Of a stretch of 64,000 bases of DNA, positions 34,614 to 46,497 are shown in pieces. Origin of the DNA: Hippasteria phrygiana (taxonomy: Eukaryota > Echinodermata > Asteroidea > Valvatida > Goniasteridae); the NCBI GenBank assembly GCA_037893225.1, contig JAZGUH010000225.1, positions 248,001 to 312,000 of the forward strand, written 5' to 3'. The position numbers were made by a program, and so were the translations under genes. Positions within the stretch are counted from its first letter, which is position 1. The number at the start of each line of letters is the position of its first letter. The notes below the pieces were generated by a model, which worked only from the letters and a program-made list of their open reading frames with translations, was not told where the DNA came from and made no database searches.

Positions 34614-34914
34614 CTAGGGGAGACCACGTAAACACACAAACATAAAAGCCTGACTTTTTACAAGATGGATTGGGTTGACAACATCCGAGACTAGTCAGGG
34701 CGCGATACCACTGAACTGAAACAGCAGCAGCAGCACTGGAAAGATGAGCTGATGTCAAAACTGCACCAGTGATTCCAGTATAATTTGTAGAGGCTACCAC
34801 TGGTGAATACTTGTAGCTGTGGTTTTTTTTTTAGTAAAGGGTTTGATACATATGATATACCTGGCAATGTTTTCTCATTCATTTAGAATCCCTCACATTT
34901 CTTTAAATTGAATT

Positions 34915-35025
34915 TAGGAGCGGGATTCGAACCTGCGACCTCCGGGTTACCGTACCGGCACTCTACCAACTGAGCTATCTTGCCCTATGTTGGCGGTCTA
35001 CCAAATTGTCAGTATCCCTGTTCGG
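34915..35025 (-). mobile_element. tRNA-derived SINE (S family), antisense partial
   Basis: tRNA-like part (GGAGCGGGATTCGAACC ... GAGCTATCTTGCCC) plus part of the leader (GTTGGCGGTCTACC). It stops at the hAT-type MITE that follows. Confidence 0.75.
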
Positions 35026-35239
35026 GAGAGTTGGAGTCGAGTCCCTGCAAGTCCTTTCACAAGTACTTTCGCAAGCCCAGTCAGAAGTCCTTTCATAAAG
35101 CCGGTCACAAGTAACTGGATGAACAATGACAAAGGAATGCCTTTGTCAAAGCTCATTTGAAAAGCTTGTGATTGGGATTAGGACTGGAGGGCTTGTGATG
35201 GACTTGCAGGGACTTGTGATGGACTCGACTACATCTCTG
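35026..35239. mobile_element. hAT-type MITE, second copy
   Basis: Starts GAGAGTTGGAGTCGAGTCC and ends GGACTCGACTACATCTCTG. Very similar inside to 22045-22252 (AATGACAAAGGAATGCCTTT shared). It lies between two SINE pieces of opposite orientation, so its duplication cannot be read. Confidence 0.65.
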
Positions 35240-35310
35240 TCAGTTGGTAGAGTAACCCGGTGCGGTAACCCGGAGGTCGCAGGTTCGAATCCCGCTCCTG
35301 CCAGTTTCTT
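35240..35310 (+). mobile_element. tRNA-like part of S-family SINE, sense
   Basis: From TCAGTTGGTAGAGTAACCC through GGTCGCAGGTTCGAATCC to TGCCAG. The leader is missing, replaced on its left by the MITE. Confidence 0.7.
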
Positions 35311-35539
35311 TGCTTACTTGAAAATAAATTGAATTTAAACGGGGAGTTTTTTGCAGATTCTGCCATTACCCCTCATCTGACCCAAACTGCAAATAACTGA
35401 CCCATCATGGTAGAATTACATTGATGCAGCTTGTCAAATTCTCCAATCACGTTATAATTCGACACGGAATGTACAAAATCTATGAAAAACAAAATCTGCT
35501 GCATACAATTTCATAATTCCCCCCTCTAAACAAGGACAC

Positions 35540-35660
35540 TGACAATTTGGTAGACCGCCAACACAGTGCAAGATAGCTCAGCTGGTATGGTATTCCGGAG
35601 GTCGCAGGTTCAAATCCTACTCCTGCCAGATTTCTTTGTTTACTTTGAATATTCACAGAG
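35540..35660 (+). mobile_element. tRNA-derived SINE (S family), sense partial
   Basis: Leader piece (CTGACAATTTGGTAGACCGC), A box (GATAGCTCAGCTGG), shortened anticodon arm, B box (GGTTCAAATCC), tail TTTCTTTGTTTACTTTGAA. Resembles the copy at 18620-18880. Confidence 0.7.
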
Positions 35661-35980
35661 TATGATACATGTAGGTCAATTTACATATCACTCATTGGTG
35701 GATAATCAGTGGCCTTAGACAACCATACGGAATTTTGTAGGATATTTGTTTTGGGGCTCAGATTATGAATGTTATTAATCTTCTCTGTCTTGAAAATAAA
35801 ATATTTGCTTAGCAACAACAGGTTACCAGCCAAAATAAAATATTTCACAAGCTGCAATTCTACCACGATAGGTCAATACAATGCCAGTGGACCATTTCAA
35901 ACAAATGACCCCTAACCCTGAAGAATCACCGATTTGAATTGCTGAAAACACTCTAGTGTTGTAGTCGAGTACAATTTCAT

Positions 35981-36045
35981 GAGTGCGAGTACGAGTACGA
36001 GTACGAGTACGAGTACGAGTACGAGTACGAGTACGAGTACGAGTA
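35981..36045 (+). repeat. (GAGTAC)n microsatellite
   Basis: About nine to ten perfect GAGTAC units and a few imperfect ones outside. It lies about 100 bp on the intron side of the Rel exon 3 donor. Confidence 0.9.
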
Positions 36046-36142
36046 TATGGAATATTTTTTCATGCAAGTACGAGTATGAATCAAGTACATACAAGTAAAA
36101 GTACTACAGCACTGTTGAACTCTGAAAAAAACACTTCCATAC

Positions 36143-36300
36143 CTTGACAGTGGGATATGTTTTCCTGTCGTTTGTGGATTTCACACCCAGCAAGCTTCCG
36201 GCTGACCGTCCCTCACATTCGTAGCGGAATCTCAGGTCTTTCGGCTTTGGCTGCTCGATGATTTCAAGGCATGGCTCCACTGGCGTTTCCCTGGCCCCAT
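36143..36300 (-). CDS. rel: Rel exon 3 (RHD-N recognition loop)
   Basis: 158 bp, residues 59-111. It holds the diagnostic DNA-contact loop [13 protein letters not shown]; Cys87 is the redox-sensitive cysteine position and Arg82, Arg84 and Arg90 line the loop. Acceptor TTAATAG, donor GTATGG, ending in TYPTVK in phase 0. The best single piece of evidence for the family. Confidence 0.96.
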
Positions 36301-36649
36301 CTATTAAGAAAGTATCTGTTGGGCAAAATTACGAAATGCGCATTGGAAATATCAAGTCATCAAGTGTACGCACTTACGTTTCTCTACAGTATCTCAGCAT
36401 CTCTAATTGGTGATTTTTTTTTTTCTTGAATTACATAGTCAACTCTTGTCTTGACTAACAGCCATATTATAATTTGTTATGTCTTCAAATCACATACATT
36501 GTATGTACGCTAAATTTTCACACGCCTTCATGCAGCATTTCAAAATCTATGAACATTTGATTGTTAATTGTTCTGCATTCCTTTTTTTAAGTTTTTAGAA
36601 ATCTAAAAGAGGTATATGAAGTTACAATCACAAAGAAAATACGAGAAAT

Positions 36650-38592
36650 GTTCCCGTCGCGAGGACGGGCACAGGCGGTTCCGGTTTTTCAGTTGTTCAC
36701 GAGTCACTTAACATTGCTTGTGAGAAAAATAACGTTCAAGATCAGTACACAAAACATTGGGAATACTTTACTCAAAGTAGGTTGAAGGTTGTTGTAATGT
36801 GAAATATACGGACGTACATTTGTGTATCCGCAGCGGAAGATACGATCAGCACGCACCATCCACACCCGATTTCGATTCGAGTTATATACCGCCCTCTATT
36901 GACGGAAGATGTATGTTGCTAATTTTGCAAATTTAGGTTGATGTCATGTGACACTTCGCCACAAACATCGCCACACACATCAACTAGTTATGCATTTTTA
37001 ATATTGTTCAACCTGCTGCTAGAGGGCGCTCTAACATTTTATGACATCACCAGTAATTTTGTTGTTAAGTACAACCTAGCCGGAGACTAACATTGTTGAA
37101 AGCAAGTTCACATCTTTTAGCAATTTCAAATTAGAAGGCACTTCCGGTTTCGACATGATTTTGCACGTAATATCACAAATGAAGACCCTAGATTATTCTA
37201 TGAATTCCCACGAAAAGCAAAATCAGATCTCTCTCGATTGATTTTATATTGAATTTTAAAGATTAAACTTTGAAATTATAAGGCACTTCCGGTTTGGACC
37301 GGATGGAAGGGTCACGTGACTTTGCACATAATATAAAAAATGAAGACCCTGGATTGTTCTATCAGTTCCCGTAAAAAGCAAAATCAGACCTCTCTCGGTT
37401 GATTTTATAATGATTTTCAAAGATTAAACTATGAAATTATAAGGCACTTCCGGTTTGGACCGGAAGGAAGGGTCACGTGACTTTGCACGTAATATCAAAA
37501 ATGAAGACCCTGGATTGTTCTATCAGTTCCCGTAAAAAGCAAAATCGGACCTCTCTCGGTTGATTTTATAATGATTTTCAAAGATTAAACTTTGAAATTA
37601 TAAGGCACTTCCGGTTTGGACCGGAAGGAAGGGTCACGTGACTTTGCACGTAATATCAAAAATAAAGACCGTAAATTGTTCTATCAGTTCCCGTAAAAAG
37701 TAAAATCAGATTTCTCTCGGTTGATTTTATATTGATTTTCAAAGATTAAATCCAGAAATCTTTGATTGCTTGTAATCTGATATTTGATGACGTCATCGTG
37801 ACGTCATTATCAGAAAGCTCGAAAGCTATGTTAACTCTGCCATTTGAAGCAAATATCTGGATTATATCTCTTGCGGTTGATTTTACAGCAATTTTTTAAG
37901 GTTTAAAGGTCTTTGCATTGCAACTTCCGGTCTGGTGACGTTATTAATCTTTCTCCCCCTCAACTTGTTCTTAGCATGAAGCCGATTATATACATCAATT
38001 ATAAAGTGATTTCAACAAACTTCGCCACACACATCGACTAATTATTCATTTTATACATTTTTCAACCTGCCGCTAGAGGGCGCTCGAACATTTTATGACG
38101 TCACAAATATTTTTGTTGTTAAGTACAACCTAGCCGGACACTAACATCATTGAAAGCAATTCGAAATATTTTACCAATTTTAAATTATGAGCCACTTCCG
38201 GTTTGGGCTGATTTGACCCGGAAGGAAGGGTCAGGTGATTTCACGCACACAATAAACAATGCCCTATGTCAACTCTATCCGTTGCTGCAAAAAGCAAGTT
38301 GCGGTCTCATACGGTTGATGCGATATGGATGTTCAAAGATTGACCAAAATAATGTTAAATGGCTTGTAATTTGACACCCGATGATGTCATCATGACGTCA
38401 TGTTTCAAAACACGAGTTCGCTATAGGGTCGATGTATGTGCCCGTTAATATTAAGATCCGAGATTGTTGAATGACAAAAGTGACCTCTAGAAAATCCGTG
38501 TACAATCTCAATGACGATTTAGGCAGAAAAAAAAATAAATAAATAAAATCTTAAAATAGCGGTTCCGCACTGTATGCGGAACCGCTAATAAA
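36650..38592. mobile_element. Tandem-repeat element with terminal GCGGTTCCGC hairpin (Helitron-like?)
   Basis: A block near CGTCGCGAGGACGGGCAC and GCGGTTCCGG opens it, and a strong hairpin (TAGCGGTTCCGCA / TGCGGAACCGCTA) followed by AATAAA closes it. A 120-bp segment beginning CTTCGCCACA and ending AACCTAGCCGGA occurs twice (about 36955 and 38022) around a 161-bp tandem array. A 3' hairpin and inner satellite are typical of Helitron/Helentron-derived non-autonomous elements; the class is inference. Confidence 0.45.
37135..37750. repeat. 161-bp tandem array
   Basis: Units begin AAGGCACTTCCGGTTTGGAC at 37280, 37441 and 37602, spaced 161 bp, with a diverged 145-bp unit before them. Each has GGTCACGTGACTTTGCA and CTCTCGGTTGATTTTAT. 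Each carries a CACGTG E-box palindrome except diverged ones. Confidence 0.85.
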
Positions 38593-38989
38593 ACTTTTAG
38601 CTTTTGGCTTCAAATACAGCGGTACATGTACAATTGTCTCGTAGAGTGAGGCATACTCAGGGGACCATGCTTGGACAGGCATTTGCCAACATTATTCTAA
38701 GTACATATAGCTGAATTTAAGTCATTCTTTTCTGCTTTTGTAAGCATACATGTATGTACACTGTAAATCTCGAATAAGGAGAAGCCTATGATCTTAGTAA
38801 CACAAATACACATTGTTTGTGACTGAAGTACATGTGTATGTCTAACCTTGACTTTCGCCCATCAAAATGTCAACACTCAATATTCTCATTTAACACATTT
38901 TCATGCAGTGGTTGTGTATAATATATTCTATATTCAACTTTTTTGACAGACCTGTTACAAGTCATAATAATTTTAGGGGTGGACATGTT

Positions 38990-39340
38990 TTTTGTATACC
39001 CTAGATATGGGTAAATTCATGACATGTACATATGTACATGTACCTGGTAAGTTCCAACAACTTACTGGTTGCTAGTCCAGACAGCTGCCTCTGACAATTG
39101 ACATACAGAGCCATTAGCGATGCAACATGTGCATGTACATGTACATACATGTACATGTGTGTGTTCCATGTTGTTTGTGTACAAGGAATAGAGCATGTAA
39201 GCATTAAATGTAAGCATTAAATTCTTAATTAAATGCTAACTCTCTTGGGTACATGTATCTGTTGTGTTCAACAATTCCGAAACAGCACTGTGTGGCATTT
39301 CTGCATGTGTCTCTCTTGCACATCTACGTACATGTATGTA
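38990..39340. repeat. ACATGTAC-rich region
   Basis: Dense overlap of ACATGTAC/GTACATGT palindromic words (for example 39041-39058 and 39128-39160). The same words recur in clusters near 840-970, 6070-6110, 9980-10005, 11700-11735, 42425-42475 and 47080-47350. Confidence 0.6.
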
Positions 39341-39852
39341 TAGACATCTAGAACAATTGCCAAAATGTGCATGAACCTGTATTTCACCAAAATTTCATCA
39401 AACATATAAACAGATACCCAACACGCAACAACCATGAATAGAGTCCAGGTTACACACATCAGCAGCATAACGCATATATCTCAACTATGACTCAGGAAGT
39501 GCCAGCCATTATTGTCCCATTGGACTTTATACAAGGAATAATCCGCACGCATTATCTTATTGCCTGTAAATAAGATTACTTTCATGAACAGCCCTGGTGG
39601 GGAAAGACACTTTTCCTAGAATTCCAGGAATTTCTTCGCCACTATACCCAAGCCTGATTTGGTTGAACAATCAGCAAACAAAAGTCAATACAAACTGTAT
39701 TTGAGGTTTTCATGTTTGAGCTGTGTATCATAGCATGTAATGTAAAAATTATAGGTCGCCTGCACCATGCAGCAAGTGTGGCACAAATTGTATGGGCGCG
39801 CACATGTACAATGTACATTACATGTTGAAGTTGGCATCATTTTGAAGTGACC

Positions 39853-40020
39853 AGGGCCTAATTTCGTGGATTCCGTATCGCTGGCTTCTGCGCTTAGGGA
39901 CCACAGTTGTATGCTAACTGAATTAGCAAAGAAATTAATGCTGCACTAACCCCATAAGCACAGAATTCTTAGTTTCGGGATTGACACATGCAGACAAGCC
40001 AAAATTCCTTGCTAACCTAC
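39853..40020. repeat. MITE fragment, GGGCCCAATTTCATGG family
   Basis: Left end AGGGCCTAATTTCGTGGA and inner AGCACAGAATTCTTAGTTTC match the copy at 17793-18042; the right end is lost. Confidence 0.45.
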
Positions 40021-40392
40021 ATGTACATGTACAGTAATGTTAATAAAAAAAAAAATCGATTAGCAAATTATGCTAATCATATCGTCATTTCATTAGCAAT
40101 GTGATAACATTTCTAGCAAAAGAAAAACCGTGACTAACTCGATGTTAATATGAATCATTTTATCAACTTTTAATATTGATTGATGTGTGTGCCAAAGATA
40201 TTTATAAGCAAAATATTGCATTTTTGTTATTAAAAAATAAACAAATTGCACCATGGATCTGGGTTTTGATTCTTGCATAGTGTAATTGTGAATATAATCT
40301 GTTGGATTATAAAAAAAAATTAGTGTTGGATTAACAGATTTTCAGTTCGGCCTATAGCTGAATTAGGTCATTAATTGCATTGAGCTGTGCAT

Positions 40393-40690
40393 GGTGCTCC
40401 GAATCAAATAGTGCTTGGAGCTGTTGGGCCTTTGTGGGTGCCCTAAACATTGCCTACATTGTAATAGCTATGGTCTCCGAGTCAAATGGTGCTTGGATGA
40501 GCTATTAGTGCTTGGATGAGAAACATTGCCTAATACATGTAGCTATGGTCTCCGAGTCAAATGGTGCTTGGATGAGCTATTAGTGCTTGCATGAGAAACA
40601 TTGCCTAATAGCTATGGTCTCCGAGTCAAATGGTGCTTGGATGAGCTATTAGTGCTAATAATAAGGTGCTGCGTGCATGATGAGTCGGCT
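40393..40690 (+). repeat. 70-75 bp tandem repeat
   Basis: Units start ATGGTCTCCGAGTCAAATGG at 40470, 40545 and 40614, with a diverged unit near 40393. Each contains GGTGCTTGGATGAGCTATTA. Confidence 0.8.
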
Positions 40691-41308
40691 GCCCAGATTT
40701 CGGTACCCGACATATATAATGATTAATCAACTTAAACCTTCTGGCTGATGAGGCGTGCACACACAAAACCTTTTGTGTTTGGTTGTGGTTTACTTTTGTC
40801 TGCTTATAAAAACAAATTAGTGTTGGATTCAAAAACAAATATTTTTCCAGTTGCAAATTTTTGACACAATAATTAAGGCCAAGTAAAAGACACACCAGCT
40901 GACCGTTTGCTTTTTGTTTGTTTTTTTAAAAGAGGAGGATGAGGGCCTTTGTATTTTTTCCCAAGATGGCCACCAAGCATTTATATTCAAAATAGTCACC
41001 AAATTTTCAGTTCAAAATTACCGCCAGTTTTTTATTATCTGCTATACAGGAAATGAAATCAATCATGGAAAGAATGGTGCCAAGATAAAGTGAAGTTCAT
41101 GAAAAATGTAGCTTTTTTTTTAGGGAAACAAATTTAAAATAAAAAACATTAAAAAGGATGCGGGCAGCCGGGACGATCAACTGGTGCATTTTTAACAGAG
41201 AGTCCTTATTTCTGAAGTGGATTTTTCACTAGTTGCGTACCATTTTCATCAAGAGTTCCAGGAACATTCCTTGATAGTATTGACGCATGCTGAGCACTGA
41301 TGCAATCA

Positions 41309-41374
41309 ACGAATAGCGCAAATGGATCGGCGAATAGCGCGAATGGATCGGCGAATAGCGCGAATGGATCGATG
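41309..41374 (+). repeat. 21-bp tandem repeat
   Basis: Three units of CGAATAGCGCGAATGGATCGG, the first with one change. Confidence 0.85.
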
Positions 41375-42799
41375 AATTCCCCTCACAAAAGCATACAAAA
41401 ATTCCGCACAGCTTTAATTTTTGCTTCTTGTGATCTGCAAAGAGCACAATAAAGGATGATCTCCTCCCACTGATGGTGGCTGTGGTGGATGGTCGGCCAT
41501 ACACCGAGCGTGCGTTGCATTGACATGCACGGTGTTTTTCGCTGTGTCGTGGAAAGCTTTCAGTGTTTTGCGAATGTTTTTCGTGGATAATACCGTGTCG
41601 TTGTGTTGCTACTGGATTCAGCAACACCACTAAGGATGGTGTAAGTCTTTACCTCTTTCCAGTAGAACCGAAATACCGTCGTATTTGGACTCGGAGAGTG
41701 TTATTTAGCCTAGCAATCGTTGTTTTCAAGTCTTTCACGCGTTCCGCATCAGGAGTCCGATTCGGAGTCTTCAGTAGTTTCGCTGTTACTCTCACCTTCT
41801 GGCTCATACATGTACGGAAGAGCTCCAAGATTCTCCTCTTCCTCGCCCCAATAATGTTCCGAAGAAGTGTCTTAATCAACAAGTCTAAAATCGACACTTG
41901 ATTGTCAGATTCAGGTCCAAAAGATTCTGTTTGAAGATTTTAACGCGACGAGAAATGTTTCCCTGGTCCCTTCATCCAAAGCTATTTAATCGCGCGTGGC
42001 TGGTTCCCTCAATAACGGTATACATCCACACGTACACAAACGCACACTGATCAAACTACTCTCGCTGAGTTTCCGTGTTCCCGAGATGACGTCACGCAAT
42101 TAGGGGCGCGGAAACAATAGAGAAAGGGGGGGACTTTATTCCGGGAAAATTAAACACCAAAAATGGGCAGAAACACAGAAAACACATTTTAATCACATTT
42201 CTTATATTGTAAAAGAGTTATACAACACAAAATTTAATTTTTTGTACAATTTCATTGCAGCCACCCTTTAACTTTAACAGTGACACTACATCAAATCATG
42301 CACTCATTGTTTTCCATTGTTGTTCACTCAAAAGAGCATAAACCCATCTGCTGACAAATAGAATTAGGAGACAAAGTTCATGTTTTGTGCGGTCGGCAGC
42401 AATTCATGTAAACATGGTAAGCTCAAGTACATTTGTACATGAACATACCTACATGTACTACTCATACATGTACGTCATAGAAAACACATGCAAGCCCACA
42501 TATCACTTCTGTCCATCCCACCATAGGGTGAAGGCCAAAAACGAGAAAATGCATGAAAAAATGTACAGGCAAATGTTCAACCTATAACGGAGCATTGCCC
42601 CATATCTAACTTTGAAATTTCTACAAGTTTAGCTTTGCTTTATATTTCTCACCAAAACCCTAAACAAATTGCCCCCAATTATATTTTTGCTTTGACAATG
42701 TGACAATTGTACAGGGCACATAAAACATCAATTTCAAGCAATTTTGGTTATATTTAAACAAAAATGAAAATTAATTGTGACCGTTTCAAAACGGTAGCA

Positions 42800-42925
42800 A
42801 ATATACCTGATATTTGTTTAACATAGGGAGGTGATTTGGTCTCAACAATGGTGGAAGTCGTGGAAGTCACCCCGCCTGGGTCTATACAATGTACATGTAG
42901 GTCTGAAAATTGGGATAATTTCTTT
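42800..42925 (-). repeat. R1 repeat fragment, reverse
   Basis: Complement of the R1 body: TGGTGGAAGTC, CACCCCGCCTGGGTCTATA and AGGTCTGAAAATTGGGATAA. Confidence 0.55.
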
Positions 42926-42944
42926 GGTACATTGTATCTATTAA

Positions 42945-43734
42945 CTCTAACGATCCCCATCCAGGGGGATTGGAGTTTGATTGTTGGAGTTTGATGGGTT
43001 GAGTACTGTGTACTTCTGATATGGCACGTGTAAAGTGTTGGAATATGGCTGGATGAGTACTGTATGTGTGCAGTAACAGTGTTGGATTTTGATTGAGTGG
43101 GGAGGGTTGGTTTGTGTGCAGTGCTGTTGCTGGTGGGTTGTGCTTGGTTGGTGTATAAAAGCCCTGGTGCTGGACTGTGTGTGCATGACTTTGATGTTTG
43201 GTTCATGTGTACTGAACAATGGGGTCAGGGTAATTTACTTGGGATTTGTGCATTCATGGTACATGTACATGGTTCCATAGAGGTAAAACAAATAAACAGC
43301 TATGAAAGAATAATGGATTGAATGCTAGTAATAAAAGGGAAAAAAGGAAAGAAAAAAAAGAAAGAAGAAATAAAAGAAAGATTAAGACAGAATACTTTAT
43401 AAAAAAAATTAAAAAAATAATAAAAAGGGCAATGATGCATAGTAAAGTGGTTAGCAGATGTGACCAGTAACTAATCTAAGCCCCCCAAAAATACTTTCAT
43501 TTTGTACAGGAATACACTTGCTTGGTTTTGATGGATGCGTCCTGTGTAACCCCATTCTTCATACTAATAAGCACATGGCCCAGTGTACCCACTCAATCAA
43601 AACCCAACAGCTAAGGGACTGTTGGAGTTTGACGGGTTGAGTACTGTAAACCAGCAACGGTCAACCATGGTGTTGGGATTTGATAGGTTAAGGAAGGTTT
43701 CTAGTAAAAATGCTTAGGGAGTTTAATAATAGGG
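42945..43734. mobile_element. Possible large CCCTAAC-type TTAA element (copy I)
   Basis: TTAA (42941-42944) then CTCTAACGATCC on the left; AATAGGG then TTAA (43735-43738) on the right. Subterminal TTTCTAGTAAAAATGC matches copies B and H as complement. The core repeats TTGGAGTTTGATGGGTTGAG words and holds a purine-only stretch. It could be two separate elements. Confidence 0.4.
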
Positions 43735-44208
43735 TTAAAGATTTATCCTCTATTTAGATCTGGATGTAGATGTACAAAACCTGTTAGGGTGGTAGTGGCC
43801 AACCCCACCGCCTTTACATACAAATGTACATGTAGAGTGGCTTTTAGCCTTGTATTGGGCCACTTTAAAACAAATATTGATGACTGCTCCCTAGGCTCAG
43901 GCAGCCTGACTTTCTCATACATGTAGCTGTCATGAATAAAGTGCAGTGGCTGTGTAGTGGTTTCTACTGTTAGCCTGGTACCTATTTCTCTTTCACAGCC
44001 TTGAATTTCTCTTTCAGCGCGTCTGTGTTTTGTAGCAGCCCATTAGTGACACTAACCAGGCCAGTTTCTCTTTTACAAAGATTTACTTTTACAAAGATTT
44101 AAGTTGCAGCCTGTCAGTTAACTTGTGGCACCGAATTACTTAACTCAAGACCGTGACTTATTTAACTGGCAGCCCCAACATATTTCACTGGTGGCCTTAC
44201 TTATTTCA

Positions 44209-44243
44209 CTGGGACCATGGAGGTAGGAACTCCATGCTGGGAC
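44209..44243. mobile_element. Micro-palindrome CATGGAG (copy 4) with 7-bp target duplication
   Basis: A 21-bp insert (44216-44236) with arms CATGGAG / CTCCATG around GTAGGAA. It is flanked by CTGGGAC on both sides (44209-44215 and 44237-44243), an exact 7-bp duplication. Confidence 0.75.
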
Positions 44244-44396
44244 TAGCCACTACTTTTTAACTGGCGGCTGTGAGTTAATAAGTTGCAGCCAGCAGTTACC
44301 GTAATTATACTGCAAGAGTTAAGAGCTACAATGAAAGATAGATGCACTCAACGTCAAAGAGAAATACAACACTGTAAAAAGACATTGCCCACATTA

Positions 44397-45241
44397 GGCC
44401 TTTTCCCACTAGAGCAAATCTCGGGGGGGCGGGGGGGGGGGGGGGGTGAAAATAAACCCTGATTCACACTTTAAATTTTCACCACCGCGCTACCCCCGAG
44501 ATTGCTCATCCCCTGGGCGAGTTCAATTCTGCTCTGGACCAGGGTTGAAAATCTTATCCCCGGGGCGAGACACTTTCCCCGGGGCGAGAATGGTAGTAAG
44601 AAATGGTGCAGGGGTGAGTTCTCCCCCGGGGCGAGCAACAGCAAAAAAGAGAACCAAAAACACGCGTTGTCAGCACAACATAACAGAACAAAACATTCCC
44701 GCATGCACGAATTCTTTCGTGAAACTTTCTTTGGCCACCGAATACTACATGTACAGTCGAACCCTGATAATAAGAGCACTGTTAATACAACATACTACTT
44801 ATAACAAGGACAAAAATAGGTCCCAAGTCTGTTTTTCTTTGTTTTCCATTACTAATAATACAAGGTACCTGTTATAACAAGGTAAATTGTAAAGTCCCAA
44901 GGACCTTGTTATAAAGGTGTTCGACTGTACACTCTCTCAACCAGCGATAATATCAGCCAATTCTTCAGACAGTTGTGCAGCCATGTCCCAATGCAGCCAT
45001 GACCGTCGAAAGACACATCTGGGTAATGCGTAAACTACGCATGCGCACCACTCGATAAATGTTTGCCCTGATGACCGCCGTGTTCAAGTGAGAAATGACT
45101 GTGCCGATCCCAGGGGCGAACTCACCCCGGGGCGAGATAAGTAGGGTTTGAGAAAAGCAAGTGAGAATCGACGCGGGGTTGGACTCGGGGGAGACAAATT
45201 GCGCGTCACCCCGGGGATGGATACTCTAGTGTGAAAAGGCC
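44397..45241. mobile_element. GGGGCGAG-rich element with GGCCTTTTC ends
   Basis: Inverted ends GGCCTTTTCCCACTAGAG / ACTCTAGTGTGAAAAGGCC, 845 bp. Both halves are studded with CCCCGGGGCGAG words in both orientations. The flanks TTA / TAT give no clear duplication. The end plus inner palindrome layout resembles the ACCCGGGTAA element at 28840. Confidence 0.6.
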
Positions 45242-45708
45242 TATTGGGGACACAAATTAATGGGTCCCCAGGAAAGATAGATTTACCACACAAAAGAAAA
45301 ATGCAAGGCTGTGAAGGCTAAATAGGTACCTGGCACCAGTGGTGTAACTACATGGGGGGAGGGGGCACATGCCCTTCCAGCTGACATCCATGACCCCCTT
45401 TCTCCCCCTCAAGGTGCCCCCCCCCCTCCCTCCAGGTGCCTCTTACCCCCCATTTGAAATCTTGAAATGAAAAAAAAATACACAAGCTGCTCTTCATTTA
45501 CTTTCAGTGCCCCTTGAAAAAATGTGTGCACCCCCAGGTTCTTCCCAGAAGTTTCACCCAAGTTATGCCACTGCGTGGCACTAACAGGTTTCCATAGGTT
45601 TTAGGCCTGTAGTACAAATGTATGTTTTTAAAAATCTGTCTGCTCTTGACCTCCATGTATTTTACTGTAGATGACCAATACTAAAATGTGCACATCGGCA
45701 GCACCTAC

Positions 45709-45867
45709 CCAGATAGTTCATGTCGAGAGTCCCTATGGTACTTTGCTGGTTGGAGTCTGAATTGACTGTAGTCCTCAGCAGTCCTGGATCTATGTGTTCA
45801 AAACTTAGACTGGCTCCTGAACTCCCAGTGCTCTGCATGGGCTCGTCCTGTGTTTCCAGTAACCGAT
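45709..45867 (-). CDS. rel: Rel exon 2 (N-terminal region)
   Basis: 159 bp, residues 6-58. Acceptor TTCCATCAG right of 45867, donor GTAGGT from 45708. It encodes RLLETQDEPMQSTG, SFEHIDPGLLRTTV and TIGTLDMNYL: acidic and serine-rich, no known domain. It is accepted because its phases fit exons 1 and 3 exactly. This segment N-terminal to the RHD is not conserved between Rel proteins. Confidence 0.8.
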
Positions 45868-46117
45868 CTGATGGAAAGAGTATCAGAGAAAGAAGGAAAA
45901 ATAACACTTTGTACTGGTAACTCTGTATTCCACAATGCTTGTCTCTGTCTCTGTGTCTTGGGGGGTTGGTAAATTATATTAATATGGAAAATGCAGAATC
46001 CTAGACAAACAAAATTACATATTTTGTTATGGAACGAGTTAAACTGCACCCTCTTTTTTTGTCGGCTGATCAAATTTGTGAAAGAGTGCCTACTAAAAAC
46101 CACTCTGTGTAAAGGGC

Positions 46118-46320
46118 TACAACAGAGGTAGTGGGGGTCAGCCACATTTTTGGTTGCCAGCCCCACCACCCTTACGGTTTTCCTGGGTCCAGATTTCAAA
46201 GGGAGGATAATTCTTTAACAGATACCAAAAACTGATCCCAATTTTCAGACCTACAAACCCAGGCAGGGTGAATTCCACCATTGGTGAGACCAACTCACCT
46301 TCCCTACATGTATGTTAAAC
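46118..46320 (+). repeat. R1 repeat copy
   Basis: GTTGCCAGCCCCACCACCC, TTACGGTTTTCCTGGGTCC and TTTTCAGACCTACAAACCCA, parallel to 1500-1690. It continues past 46320 as a second partial unit that is cut by the palindromic MITE at 46368. Confidence 0.6.
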
Positions 46321-46367
46321 AATAAATCTTCAATAGATACCAAAGGAATCCTCCCAATCTTCAGACC

Positions 46368-46497
46368 TATAGAGGTCGTGCAGTGATGTAGTCATCTATT
46401 CATGCTTGGACGGCAAGCACCTGTGAATCCCAATAGAACCACGCCCACTGGGCATTGTGTGGTGCCGTCCAGTGACGTCAGTTGCACGACCTCTATA
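46368..46497. mobile_element. Palindromic MITE with TATAGAGGTCGTGCA ends
   Basis: Inverted ends TATAGAGGTCGTGCA / TGCACGACCTCTATA, 130 bp. It lies inside an R1 copy at the point where R1 reads CAGACCTATAGA, so it is a later insertion. Confidence 0.7.

Larger units (their letters stand above)
34614..36142. other. Rel intron 3
   Basis: Contains a SINE/hAT-MITE/SINE cluster (34915-35310), another SINE (35540-35660) and a (GAGTAC)n array (35981-36045). Short AGC repeats lie near 34720. No further exon was recognised. Confidence 0.6.
36301..45708. other. Rel intron 2
   Basis: 9.4 kb. Holds a tandem-repeat element (36650-38592), ACATGTAC-rich DNA (about 38990-39340), small tandem arrays (40393-40690, 41309-41374), R1 fragments, a micro-palindrome (44209-44243) and an 845-bp element (44397-45241). 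A G-rich stretch at about 43330-43390 is purine-only. The 112-133 codon open frames near 41229-41901 on both strands show no recognisable domain. Confidence 0.6.

Noticed and set aside
36143..36300. NFAT instead of Rel
   Set aside because: The [13 protein letters not shown] loop, VAIVCRTPPY motif and post-RHD NLS are Rel features; NFAT has a different loop and a long N-terminal regulatory region.
37135..37750. CRISPR-like array
   Set aside because: The 161-bp units are contiguous with no unique spacers, in a eukaryotic genome.
41229..41901. Overlapping 112-133 codon frames on both strands
   Set aside because: No domain, no splice context, a 21-bp tandem repeat inside, and mutual overlap on opposite strands.
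42754..43219. 150- and 90-codon open frames rich in threonine/serine (minus)
   Set aside because: They follow short-word repeats (AACTCCAA-type) and have no domain.
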